Positions 1-10,830 of a stretch of DNA of 64,000 nucleotides are shown one piece after another. The stretch lies in the NCBI GenBank assembly GCA_016081115.2, contig CM071925.1:13372441-13436440 (forward strand). Reading direction: 5' to 3'. Each line of letters begins with the position of its first letter. Position 1 is the stretch's first letter. The notes beneath the pieces were generated by a model. That model saw nothing but the letters and a program-made list of their open reading frames with translations, made no database searches and had not been told where the DNA came from. The DNA is from Rehmannia glutinosa (Eukaryota; Streptophyta; Magnoliopsida; Lamiales; Orobanchaceae). The position numbers were made by a program, and so were the translations under genes.

Positions 1-317
1 CCCACAACTCTTTGGGCGTTTTGAACGAACTATAGGCGTTATACAAGGTATCGTCTAGTCCATTCAAAATATAATTCCGACAAAGGAAATCAACTTTGTT
101 ATGCCAAGCATCCACAACGATTCTCTGTTCATTGTCGGATTCTTCATCACCAACGCCCGGGTTCCTCCTTCACGAAACGAGACAAAATTTCAAGGTAGTC
201 ACGTGAAACAAAGATCTTCTTTGCCATCTCTTGAAGTCGACCGGAGAACTTCGTTGGTTTCTCGCCATGAGCGGAGCAAGAACCTTCGAAACTTGAGTGA
301 CCGATCCACAAAGCCAT
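1..317 (-). pseudogene. Copia gag (UBN2-type) N-terminal fragment
   Basis: This is the start of the capsid-like gag protein of the minus-strand copia A element. The minus strand has an ATG at 317-315. Reading down it shows the family motifs PTKFSG, then ESLWMLGIT, and a region matching 'LNGLDDNLYNAYS' at 43520-43570 of the second copy. The frame changes several times, so no intact protein is encoded. The Lys-Phe-Ser-Gly and Trp motifs are typical of the UBN2/retrotran_gag domain of plant copia elements. The rest of gag and pol lie outside the window. The plus-strand reading frame over the same bases is a shadow. Confidence 0.7.
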
Positions 318-1445
318 CGTCTTCAACGAAACAAAAACAAAAACTTTTCGTCTTGCGATTGAAGGCTAAATTATGAATTTCGGTGTAAGGTTTGCTTTTT
401 TTGAAAAATGGCTGAATAGTGTATAGTTTAAGTCGAGGCCGAGTCGATTCTGTCTCCGCAAGACAAAAACGCCCGTATACTAGTGCTTATGGTCGGCGTT
501 CGCCTCTAAGATACAACGACTTTCTTATCCCGATTAGCAAAGACAAAGAAACCCGGAACAACGGCCGAACAATGAAAAGTTCGAACTTTCAAGCTTTGAA
601 CGAAGGGAAAATCAATATGCTCGTATGATGCAAATGACAAAGTTATTATCTGTGTTTTTCCTCTTTCAAATCATCTGCGGGGGCTCCAATATTATAGGCA
701 ATGAAGTGCCCGTGCACGGAAAATCGCGTCAGACTCCGCACTGCTTGGGGAGCACGACCGGGCGCACGGGCCGTCCGCTTTGCCGTCTTGCGGTGCTCGA
801 ACTCTGTTCGGCACACGACCAGCACGCACGGGCCGTGCGCCCCGTGCTTGGTGCTCCAACTCTGTAGGGAGCACGACCCGACCGCACTGGTCGTGCTCCT
901 TAAATCTATTTAATTAATTACAAAAAAATTAATTAAACATTTATTTTTAAAGGTTTTTGGTCCAAAAAGAATAAGGCGCCCAAGCCCAAGCCCCGACCCA
1001 CGACCCGGACCTCGGCCGGCCGGCCGAGCCGAGCCGGCCGGGCGGGCGCGGCGGGCGCAGCGTGTGTGTGTGCTTTTGAACCAAACCCACAAGCATGTAG
1101 GTCCTCTCCCCTTTAAAAACTTGGGGTGCCCCAAAGGGCCCAAACTCATTTGTCCAACTTGGGATAAATAAAGTGTGCAAACTTTTCATCCTTTTCCTAT
1201 GTGGGATGGAGCATCTCTCCTCCCCCACATTTTCCATACCATTTATTTGTGTTAAGTGGCTAACTTTCAAGCATTAATTTCTCATTCACCCTAATCGGTT
1301 TTGAGAAATTCCAAATGCTATTCTCATCTACTCTCTTAGTAGAATTTTTACAAATAATTTAATTCCATTTTTCACAAATGGAAACCACTTAATTAATTGG
1401 TCAAAATCGGGTCAACACCCAATTTCTCAAAGACCAATTCCAACA
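1..1445 (-). mobile_element. Copia family A element, minus strand, 5' LTR plus leader and gag start (truncated by window edge)
   Basis: Read on the minus strand, this stretch starts with TGTTGGAATT at 1445 and matches the LTR of the complete copia A element at 42198-50359 over long blocks. Shared blocks include the 'aattaattggtcaaaatcgggtc' region, the 'tgtgggatgg' segment, a GC-rich island and the Trp/Gly-coding LTR text. The LTR passes into a leader and then a gag start codon at 315-317. It abuts copia C sequence at 1446, so it was inserted into C. The rest of the element lies left of the window. The exact inner LTR boundary and primer site were not resolved. Confidence 0.85.
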
Positions 1446-2569
1446 AATCCTAGTGAAGAACATTGACGAACTTAAGAGAGTTCGAGATATTTGAAGTTCA
1501 CAATAAATTATGGTTTGCACTATAAGCGTAGTTCATCTACACTTGAGTGTTATAGTGATACAAATTGGGCGGTGACAAAATTGACTCTAAGTCAACTAGT
1601 GGTTGGTTGTTCACTATTGGTGGTGCCATAGTTGTTTGGGCTTCAAAGAGTCAAGCTTGTGTTGCATTATCCTCTATGGAATCGAATATATATCAATGTC
1701 AACGCTAGCAAAGACATTGTATGGTTGAAGATTCCTTAGAACGATTCCCTTTTTAGATCCTAAAAAAGGGTCCTACTACTACCTTGTATTGTGATAATCA
1801 AGCTGCGATTTACAATACAAAGAATGAGAGAATATCAAGCCATAGTAAACATATTGCTATGAGGTATAACCATATCAGTATGGTTAAGAAAGGGAAGATT
1901 GTGCTTGAGTATCTTCCAACAAATCAAATGTTAGCTGATCCACTAACAAAACCTTTGTCTGGTGAAAACGTTACAAAGATTATGAGAGATATGGGGCTGT
2001 TACCGATTAAACAGTGTCTTGATGAAACCAACTCTATCTTAAGGTACAAGTCACACATTTGTCACCTTATGTATGAGAGTTAAAAAGGCAATTCAATATT
2101 AGACATTGGTGAAATGGAAACTCGGATACATTTCAAGTGCATAACTTAAAATAGTGGGGGTGACACTATTTTCAAAGTCTCATATCTGATCTATGCACTT
2201 AAACTTACCATAACAAGAGTAGGCTGGATTTATAAAAATCCTTAATAGACTTATAGCGTTGTGGAATGCGTTATGGACATTCTTGATGAGTCTGCCTATA
2301 CAAGTAGAGAAGTGAGAAGCCGCTTCTACGGATTACTCGGTAAAATCTGAGTACTTGTGAAAACTAGGATTCAAAGACAAGGCCCATTACAAAGATCTTT
2401 TGCCAAGAATAAAAGGAGCAAAGAATCGAAAGATAGTGAGAATATGTCTACTTTGTGTTGCATATTCAACCATAAGTTAAAGGCTCGTCCACTTCATGGG
2501 TATTCACTATGTAAAAGAAGTTGTGTTTTTTATTTTTATTTTTATTTTATATGTAAATAAGTGGGGGAT
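1446..2569 (+). pseudogene. Copia family C, RNase H end of pol (5' truncated)
   Basis: This is the C-terminal end of a copia polyprotein, the RNase H domain that removes RNA from the RNA:DNA hybrid. The coding trace runs from about 1525 ('GYSDTNWA'-like) to a stop at 2083. The last open block (1784-2083) contains CDNQAAIYN, SKHIAMRYN and LADPLTKPL, all hallmark copia RNase H motifs. Upstream of 1784 the frame is broken by stops and shifts. At 1446 the element is interrupted by the minus-strand copia A insertion, so the rest of pol lies left of the window. A purine-rich tract (AAGTGGGGGA, 2560-2569) directly precedes the LTR, as expected of a plus-strand primer. Confidence 0.85.
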
Positions 2570-3362
2570 TGTTGTATATATTTACATATATAATAAATAG
2601 TGTCCCACATTGGTCTTTGTCTTTGTATTTATTAAGTCTCACATTGATTGCATCACTTTTTTAGGAAGGCACTCTCATTTATTGCTTTGTCCCACATTGA
2701 TTGTGGATTGGAGTTGGGAGCTCAACTTGGTGTATAAAAGAGTGTAAGTTTGGTAAGTCCTACCAAGCTTTGGAGCTTCCCTCCTTATTATGGAGGAAGT
2801 ACCAAGTGGCTTCTAGTTTTAAATTTTGTGTATATATATATATATATATATATATTAATATATATATATAATATATAAGAAAGAAAGAATAAATAAATAA
2901 ATAAAAATAAGGAAAAGAGAGGGAGGGGTGGACCGAGGCGTGGGCGATTCATCGGTCCGAGCGGTGGTCCGACTGGTAGTTTTTAAAATAGTTTAAAGTT
3001 TTAAACGAAAGGGTGTGTCTTCTATCAAAGAACACAACCTTTCAAAGAGATTCAACTCTTGGAGCGATGAAATCATTAAATATACTTCCGGATCTGCAGT
3101 AAGAGATACGAAATTAATAATACTCTTTTCCATGAGTGTTCTTTCTTCTTCTTTCAAACCAGTTTAATTATTTTACAACTTCTGATTCTTGCTCGAGAAA
3201 ATTAGAAGTGTAATCTTAGAATTTTCGAGATTAAGGCTTTGTATCCTGGAGGTTAATTCCTTGAGACCTTTTACACCGAGAGGAAGGAATTAATACTTTA
3301 AAAATAACATCTTTAAAGGTGTGCCTAGCCTACACATTTCATTACCCAAATTTTATACAACA
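2570..3362 (+). repeat. 3' LTR of copia family C
   Basis: The LTR begins TGTTGTATATA right after the polypurine tract and ends ATACAACA. TGTTGTAT and ATACAACA are perfect inverted ends of the TG..CA type. Length is 793 bp. A TATA-like TATAAAAG lies near 2733. A (TA)n run lies at 2830-2870. The right flank is LTR sequence of element D, so C inserted into D. Confidence 0.85.
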
Positions 3363-4307
3363 TTCATTCCACTTGCCCATTAGAGACGGTTAGGAGTGTG
3401 CAATTAGCTATGCATGTCATAATATAATTATATAATATAATGTATTATATTAGCAGACTCTCATATATGTGGAATATACCATAACTACAATTATATATAT
3501 GGGGTATCTGGTGTGTGTATTTAGAAAGTTTAAGATTTAAGCTACTAATATATAATTATATTTATTGTTATCGTTTGTGCCTTACAAATAATATAACATC
3601 TTCTTCTCTTTCTTACTTATATATATTTATCTAGATTTCACACTATTACATATATAATAATATGATTTCCCACTAAAATATATTTGTGTATGTATAAGTT
3701 ACTTTTATTTTTACGATTCATATACAATTTATGAAATATTCATTTATAGGGTTTTTTTATTTCTTAATTATAATTTTATCTCCTTGTCTATTATTCTATA
3801 ATTTCTTTAGCAAAAGCTAGTATTATAATATTACAACCATTATTTTATATAAAACTATATCTTTATTATTAAACTTACTATCCAACTCTTTTCTAATATA
3901 ATATTGTGCCTTCTAATTAATAAATAAAATCATTCCCAAAATATCATTTCAATACACAGAGTATTCAAATATTTTGGTCAAATAAGTATTTTGAGACCCG
4001 GTATCACAGATCTGTTGCACAGCTGCTACTAAAGTTCTTTGAAGTAAGTCAGCTTTGCACAACTACTTGAATTAATAAGTAGGCCGGTGAACAAAAATAC
4101 TATTTTTAATGTGACTAGTTGTCTCTTGAATAAATTTGAGCTTCTTATGAAATAAGGATTGGTTAACCTAAAGTTAATTAAATAAGTTCTTAATCAGTAA
4201 TAATAACGTAACTAATATTTAAAAATGATATTTTCAAAATCTCAACTATTTCATTATTTCCACTTTGTGATGATATTTTAGAGTTATCCCAGGAAGTGGG
4301 CGTCACA
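3363..4307 (-). repeat. Partial LTR of non-autonomous element D
   Basis: This 945-bp block is a near copy of 5539-6828 once the 348-bp insertion in the latter is removed. Its inner end carries CGTCACA, so on the minus strand it reads TGTGACG.., the start of an LTR. Immediately inside (4308-4320) the minus strand reads TTTGGAGGAGAG, a good polypurine tract. This makes it the 3' LTR of a minus-strand element. The missing 540 bp lie beyond the copia C insertion. Confidence 0.75.
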
Positions 4308-4998
4308 CTCTCCTCCAAATAATTTGGCCGCCAAATTCCTTCCTAGAATGGTTGGGAGTCGGAAGTGACAGGCCAACCCAGTCATGCGGTAATGGTTCTG
4401 TGCCGAATGTGTCACGCGAACCCAGTAAAACAGTAATGGTTGCGAGTCAGAAGTGACAGGCCAACCCAATCAAACGAGAATGGTTCTCAGCGCCTAAATG
4501 TGTCACGCGAACCCAAAAAAATAATAATAGTGCTTGTCGAATGTGGCATGCCAACCAAGTAAAGTATAATGGTTGGAAATCGAAAGTGGCACGCCAACCC
4601 AATCAAAAAGTAAAAGTTGTGTTTTGGAAGTGAGACTTCAACCATAAAATGATAAATTATTCTCAAAATCTTAAATCAGGGAGTTTTTCTCTAAGTAAAG
4701 CCTCGATATTACTATTAGTTTTCATTTTCCTATTTTTAAGTAAGGATTGATTACCTATGATATAGACATTTCCCAAAAGGGTGGCAAAGTTCACCAAGAT
4801 GGCTTGCCATAGGTCTTTCTCGCCTGTCTACTAGTGATGCTTAAGTTGGTATACTAACCAATCAATCAATATTTCTAAATTATTATTTCAGATCAAATCT
4901 TAAATCTATCCGTGCCGCTTAACCTATCACGGGCCAAAGACCCTATCATGGTTTAGCTTAGGTGTAGTTCCTTTACACCCAAGTTACGATATAATATA
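4308..4998 (-). mobile_element. Internal region of LTR element D, no coding capacity
   Basis: About 690 bp lie between the two LTR copies of D. No ORF resembles gag or pol, so the element is non-autonomous (LARD-like). The part next to the 3' LTR is a tandem array (see 4343-4650). The rest (4650-4998) is AT-rich and featureless. No standard tRNA-Met primer site is visible after the 5' LTR at 4998. Confidence 0.6.
4343..4650. repeat. Tandem array of diverged units of about 45 bp
   Basis: About six to seven units repeat the order 'taatggtt', a variable G-rich stretch, 'gaagtg(a/g)ca', then 'gccaaccc' or 'gcgaaccc'. Units alternate between GTGACAGGCCAACCC and GTGTCACGCGAACCC endings, so the true period may be a dimer of about 90 bp. 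The array sits inside LTR element D next to its polypurine tract. Confidence 0.7.
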
Positions 4999-6828
4999 TG
5001 TCACGTCCCAATTTTTATTATCTTTGAAAACAAAATAATACACAAGAAATTACATCTCCCCATATTCATTAGTTTAGGCTCGACAAGATCTATTATTTAA
5101 AATATAAAGAATTAAAAACCATAAATACAATGGAAGTCTATGAATCCATACAATTTTCATAGAATTGCAATTAACTTATTTTTACAAAATAGTTTAATAT
5201 CATGAAATTTATGAAAATACAAGTAAACCTAATTTCTTAAGAAAATTACATTTTACCCACATTTTGAGATCGAACAGAAGGACAATCAAGTCATCAAAAT
5301 TACTTCTTGTGCTTTATTGCAGACGTCTTCTTCCCGCTCATGTTCGCCCTTTTCCTTTTCCTTTCTTTCCCTTTTCTTTTCGTTTTTATTTTTTTCAGCC
5401 GAATATGTGTTTGTGCATTAATAATGATATATATAGGTTATAGCTAGTTGAGGCGGTGGATGACATTGGATAATTATACAATAATTATCCATTTCTATAA
5501 CTTAACCAAGTGTGTGGTAAGAAATGGACACATATAAATTGTTCATCCACTTGCTCATTAGAGACAGGAGTGTGCAATTAGATTTGCATGTCCTAGTTAT
5601 ATAATATAATTATATAATATAATGTAATATATTAGCAAACTCTCACATTACCATAATTACAATTATATATATGGGGTATCTAGTGTGTGAATTTAGAAAG
5701 TTTAAGATTTAAGCTACTAATATATAATTATATATATTGGTATCGTTTGTGGCTCACAAATAATATAACATATTCTTCTCTTTCTTACTATATATATTTA
5801 TCTAGATTTCACACTATTACATATATAATAATTAGGGGTGTAAATGAGTCGAGTCGAGCAACATGGTATTGTTCAAGCTTGTTTGAATTTTAATCGAGCT
5901 TTAAAAATTATGTTTGAGCTTGTTTGATTATTAATCGAATCGAGCTCGAGCGAGGCTTTGGTCGAAATGAACACCTAATCGAGCTCGAGTAGTTTGCTAT
6001 TTTTACACATATTTTATTCTTTTTTAATAATCGAATCGAGCTCGAGCCGAGCTTTAAATCTTATCGAACAGATAAATATGTTCAAGCTTGGTTCGTTACT
6101 TTAACGAACCGAGCTCAAACGAGCTTTTAACGATCGATCTCGAATCGAGTATCGAGTAGCTTGGTTCGTTTTTCATTTTAATAATAATATGACTTCCCAC
6201 TAAAATATATTTGTGTATGTATAAGTTACTTTTATTTTTACGATTAATAAACAATTTATGATATATTCGTTTATAGGGCTTTTTTTATTTCTTAATTATA
6301 ATTTTATCTCCTTGTCTATTATTCTATAATTTCTTTAGCAAAAGCTAGCATTATAATATTACAACCATTATTTTATATAAAAGTATATCTTTATTATTAG
6401 ACTTACTATCAAACTCTTTTCTAATATTATATTGTGCCTTCTAATTAATAATTAAAATGAATCCCAAAATATCATTTTAATACACAGTGTTCAATTTTTT
6501 TGTCAAATAAGTATTTTGAGACCCGAGTATCACAGCCGCACAAATAACCGCTACTAAAGTCCAAGTAGGTTCTTTGCACAAAGCTTTTGGAATTAATAAG
6601 CAGGCTGATGAACAGAAATACTATTTTTAATGTGACTAGTTGTCTACTAAATAAATTTGAGCTTCTTATGATATAAGGATTGGTTAACCTAAAATTAATT
6701 AAATAAATTCTTAATTAGTAACAAAATCGTAATTAATATTTAAAAAAAATGATATTTTCAAAATCTCAACTATTCCATTATTTCCACTGTGATGATATTT
6801 CAGAGTTATCCGGAAGTGGGGTGTCACA
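4999..6828 (-). repeat. Full LTR of element D (5' LTR on minus strand)
   Basis: The block runs from TGTCACGTCC at 4999 to GGGTGTCACA at 6828, TG..CA on either strand. Its right part duplicates 3363-4307. Length is 1830 bp including a 348-bp miniature insertion, so about 1480 bp natively. On the minus strand it starts TGTGACACCCC. Confidence 0.75.
5833..6180. mobile_element. hAT-like miniature element inside D LTR
   Basis: The sister LTR copy (3363-4307) lacks this segment, which proves insertion. It is flanked by an 8-bp duplication ATAATAAT (5825-5832 and 6181-6188). It begins TAGGGGTGTAAA and is full of GAGCTCGA / CGAACCGAG motifs. There is no coding capacity. An 8-bp duplication with a TAGGGGTG end suggests hAT ancestry; the terminal inverted repeats are poor. 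Confidence 0.7.
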
Positions 6829-6864
6829 ATGAAGATGAGATAAAGGGACAGATTTTCGAAAGAT

Positions 6865-7764
6865 GGGTAAATCTCATTTTGCCCCCTTATACTCTACTTG
6901 ATTATTATTTTACCACCTTGTGCCGTCAATTGTTGTTTACTTTACCCCCTACTTTTAATTAGTATCACATTACCCCCTTATGCTTTTAAAAATTATTTTA
7001 TGCTCATGTACTGAAAAATAACCATTGTATCCTTACATATTAGTTTTATTAAAATAACAAAATTATTTTAAGTATTTAATTTTAATAAACTTGTACTTAA
7101 ATTAATGCATAATATTAAATGTATTTCATTTTACATTTAGTTGCTAAATATTTAAATTTAATATAGTCCTTATTAAATTAATATATAATAGACTATTTCT
7201 ATTAGCTAATACATTTATACTTTTAATTTATTAATCATCATAACCTTAAAATTGTATAATATATATAATACAAATTTATTAAATGTGTGAAATATTATTA
7301 TTAATTTTTAAATTATTGATTCAATAATCATAAATAAAAACTATCTTCAATAGAAAAAATAGTCATTTTATTGATTAATTTTTTGAATAAAAATATTAAT
7401 TTAATATAGGACATAATATTTTGATTTATTATTAAAAATATATGAATATATTAGTTTTCATAAAATAACATACAATATAGTTATTTAATATGAACTAAAT
7501 TAATTTTAATAAATAGCAAATAAGTTTTCCAAAATATATATATATATATATATATGTATTTGATGTCATATTTAAATTGAAATAATAGTATGGATAATAA
7601 GGTTATTTAATAAATGAATTGGAGGATTAAATGATCTTTAATTATATAAGGGGGTAAAGTGATACCAATTGGTAGTACAAAGTGGTAAAGTGATATAATT
7701 GAAAGTCTGAGGGTTTAAGTAATATACAATGATGAGTATAGGGGGTAACCATGAGATTTTATCC
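6865..7764. mobile_element. Mutator-like miniature element (900 bp)
   Basis: It is flanked by a perfect 9-bp duplication TCGAAAGAT (6856-6864 and 7765-7773). The ends are imperfect inverted repeats: GGGTAAATCTCATTTTGCCC at left, and GGATAAAATCTCATGG on the other strand at right. The repeats continue inward as a long subterminal match rich in TTTACCCCC. The interior is AT-rich without ORFs, apart from a (TA)n tract at 7537-7554. A 9-bp duplication is characteristic of the Mutator superfamily. Confidence 0.75.
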
Positions 7765-7773
7765 TCGAAAGAT

Positions 7774-8650
7774 TTCATAAAAAGAAAAATAGAATATTTA
7801 TGAGAGAAAGGGAGAGAGAAAGTTTGGCTAGAAAGAGTCTAAAGCAGCACAATGAAACCCTAATGCAGAAACAAAGAAATATCCCTTATTTGAAAGGTTA
7901 TCGATCTCTCATGCTAAAATCCGGGTTGTACACGTGTAATGGGCTTTAATTGTTTTAATGCTTGGGTTCCATAAATAAGGTATTGGGCTAGCAAATTTTT
8001 ATATTGGGTTTATTAATATTGGGTTGATATGCAAGCAATGGACCTTTGTAAGTATATATTGCATCTAAGATTTTTAAAGAATAAATTATTTTTTCAATGT
8101 GATTATAATAAAAAAAAGTCTGCTTCAAATGAATTATAAAATAACAAAATATTTACTTTTAAATTTTAAATTAAATTAAAAAAACACATATTGTGTGGTT
8201 ACTTAAAAATGAAAAATATATGTAAAATAACTTGATATAATTATTAATGTAAAGGAGTTATTATTTTCATGTCCAAAACTATATGCAAAAAGAGATTTGC
8301 AAACAATTGTCAAATCACTCGCTTAGTAATATCACAAATACATCTCTGGGAATGACGCCAAGAGTTAATTTGCAAACATCCTCAAGAATGAATATTTATA
8401 AAGTGTCAAACACCTAACTAAGTGACCTACCAAATGATAATGTTCAATTACATGAACTAAGATTTTTATATTTTTAAAATAAAATCAAAAAAATATAATA
8501 CTATTTTATAAATGAACTAGAATTTAATTTTGTTATGAAATCAATTTTTTATTAGCTTACTATATCAATATTTTTGCGGCTGTAGAATGATATTTTAAAA
8601 GAACATCTTCGAAATTATCGACAATTATCGATTTACAAGATTTCTCAAGC
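7774..8650. other. AT-rich intergenic stretch
   Basis: I see no gene, RNA or clear repeat here. The sequence is AT-rich with stops in all frames. Confidence 0.6.
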
Positions 8651-8659
8651 ATAAATACT

Positions 8660-8923
8660 TGAGATGTCAATTTGATCCCGACCCATCCCGACACGATAAT
8701 AATCTTGGTGGGCTATGATTTTAGAGACCCAAATGAGTTGGGTTTCTTTGCGTCCCGATCGATTGGCCCGATTTTTCTAGTGCATTTTCATGGGTTGGGT
8801 CGGGCTGGGCTCAAGACACGATGGCCCGACTACTGTTTGGCCTGACCCAGTCCAACTCGATTTTTTTATTTTGCCCGGTGGGCCAGCATCGGACCAGCCC
8901 GGCCTGACCCATTGACACCTCTA
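8660..8923. mobile_element. hAT-like miniature element
   Basis: A 264-bp segment is flanked by the direct repeat ATAAATACT (8651-8659 and 8924-8932). The ends match in inverted orientation: TGAGATGTCAA at left and TAGAGGTGTCAA on the other strand at right. It is much more GC-rich than its surroundings, with repeated 'ggcccgac' and 'gggtcgg' motifs. The reading frame crossing its right edge is not a gene. Confidence 0.65.
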
Positions 8924-9119
8924 ATAAATACTAATACATATTCAAATACACCGAGTAGTCTCAGTTCAAATGGTATTATCATTTTCACAAAAACTCCTAT
9001 CGGTAGTCTAATCTTCCCCGACCTGTTAAACAGATCGACCCGACCTAGTGGCAATTTTGTAATTTCATTGCTAGTGGTAGTTTTGTAAATTTTAACGTGA
9101 CTTTTCAAGTTTTAGCGGG

Positions 9120-10640
9120 CATTTGATACATCAACTATTCCCTCTTTCAAATGAACCGTCACTTCCATTTCTTCCTTGCATGCGACTTCTCTCTTCTCGA
9201 TTATAACTTTTCATTGCATAGAACTCTTTCATCCCACAAAAATCTTTTATACTTTTTCGGTTTTAAGTTTGTGCGTGTTCATTTAAGTTTTTTTGAAGAC
9301 CACGATTCGGTTCGCGTGTTCGTGTGTTGGTTTCAAAATAATATAGATCGTTCGTGTTCGATCAATAAGATAATGTTTGCTTCATGCTTTAAGGTCTTAA
9401 GATTTCCGAACTTTGAAAATAGTAGTATCGTTGAGCTTTAATATCTAGGGTTTAAAGTTTGTGGTGATTTATTTGATATTTTTGAATTCAAAACCCTAGT
9501 TTCTGGTTTTTCAGTAGGTTTTTTGTTACTTATGTTGTTTATGTGTTTTTGTTTACTTCAATGGTATTGTTACTGAACATTTAAGTTATCTAAACATTTA
9601 CCGTGTTTCCTAATCTTTTTTTAAATGTATTAATAGTTAGTTCAAATAGTATTAGTTGTTATCATGTAAAGTATTAGCAATGATCTCTCTGTTTTTGTTA
9701 AGTTTTTAGCCATGTTTTTATGTTGGTGATTTTTTGTAATTTATATTACTTGTTACTCTCAATTGTATTAGTTGTTACTGTTTGAAAAATATTAGTCCAA
9801 AAATGTTACTCTCAATTTATATTACTTGTTACTCTCAATGTATTAGTTTACGGCTCCTTGTAGATGTTTTGTGTTCTTTGTTTATTTACGTTATTTCTTT
9901 TAAATGTATTAGTAGTTAGTTTCAATGGTATTAGTGTATATTATGTAAAGTGTTAGTAATGATTTTAATGTTTTTATGTTGGTGGTTTTTGGCATTTTGT
10001 ATTACTACTTACTCTCAATTGTATTAGTTGTTACTGTTTGAAAAGTATTAGTCGAATAGTCTTTAGTTTTTACCCCGTAAATTATTAGTTATTGATTTAT
10101 GTGGTTTTTATGTTCTTTGGTGTGTGCAGAACAAAATGGTGCGTACTAAGAACCCGACGAAGAGGTCAAAAAATAATGAACATGATTATATCCCCCATTG
10201 GCTTTGGTTCCATACGAGGATCGATCCTCAGTGAGGAATATATTCCACCAAAGAAGCGGCGTGACAAGAAAAATATTGCGAGTGAAAAGAAAAGGAGCTA
10301 AAATGTATTATATACTCTTTTAATAGTATTAGTGTCTACAATGTAAAGTATAAGCACCGACTTGTTTTTTTATATTTTTGCGGTGATTTTGTCACAATGT
10401 AAATCACGTGGTCTCAGTGTGAAATGGTATCAAAGCCGTCTGTTGCACAAAAGAGATGTTGAAGCCATTGGTTTTGGAGGGCTATTAAAGATGGGTAGGG
10501 TGAATGCAATCCCCACAAAAATATTGAGGTGGTTAATTAGTAAATTTAATGGTACAAGCCAACTTCTTAGAATAGATCAAAATAGGAGTTTTGTGGTGAC
10601 GACGGATAATAATTGTATTTTTTCCTTACGCGAGGAATGA
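9120..10640 (+). pseudogene. Decayed ORF with IGFGGLL-type domain (transposon-associated family)
   Basis: Two coding traces are visible. One starts with an ATG at 10137 (MVRTKNPTKRSK, basic) after a plausible acceptor 'gtgtgcag'. The second, in the frame open at 10362-10640, contains RCKSRGLSVKWYQSRL, then VEAIGFGGLLKMGRVNAIPTK and LRWLISKFN. The pattern 'Cys-..-aiGFGgLL-..-l-r-l-c-WLv-kFd' is what I know from plant proteins linked to Ulp1-protease-bearing Mutator and CACTA transposons. That link is from memory of the family and is not tested here. The preceding 9120-10090 is non-coding and holds scattered short repeats built on TATTAGTTGTTAC. Splice joins could not be made to fit a single frame. 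Confidence 0.45.
9630..10100. repeat. Interspersed short repeats (TTACTCTCAATTGTATTAG)
   Basis: The phrase 'ttactctcaattgtattagttg' followed by 'ttactgtttgaaaa.tattag' occurs at about 9755-9795 and again at about 10010-10050. Shorter pieces recur at 9800-9845. This looks like local duplication within the intron or leader of the decayed ORF. Confidence 0.55.
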
Positions 10641-10830
10641 AGGTTGTGATGTGTTAAGAAATAACGAGAGTTTAGCTCTAATGGTGATTGGAATGATATA
10701 TGCAAGTTTAATGGAGAAGTTAGTCGAAGTCTTTTGGTCCGTGATGGAGAAGATGGTCGACGGCGGTGATGATTTTAAACGTTTTTTTGTTTATTTTCAT
10801 TGTCTTCTATAGGTCCCAGGGGTGTGGTGT

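Noticed and set aside
692..1270. Arg/Pro/Gly-rich open frames
   Set aside because: They fall in the GC-rich island of the copia A LTR; the same frames recur in the other LTR copies without conservation.
4343..4650. CRISPR-like array of direct repeats
   Set aside because: Units are tandem and diverged with no unique spacers, inside a plant LTR element.
5833..6180. Possible regulatory island because of many GAGCTCGA motifs
   Set aside because: The sister LTR lacks the whole segment and an 8-bp duplication flanks it, so it is a transposon insertion.
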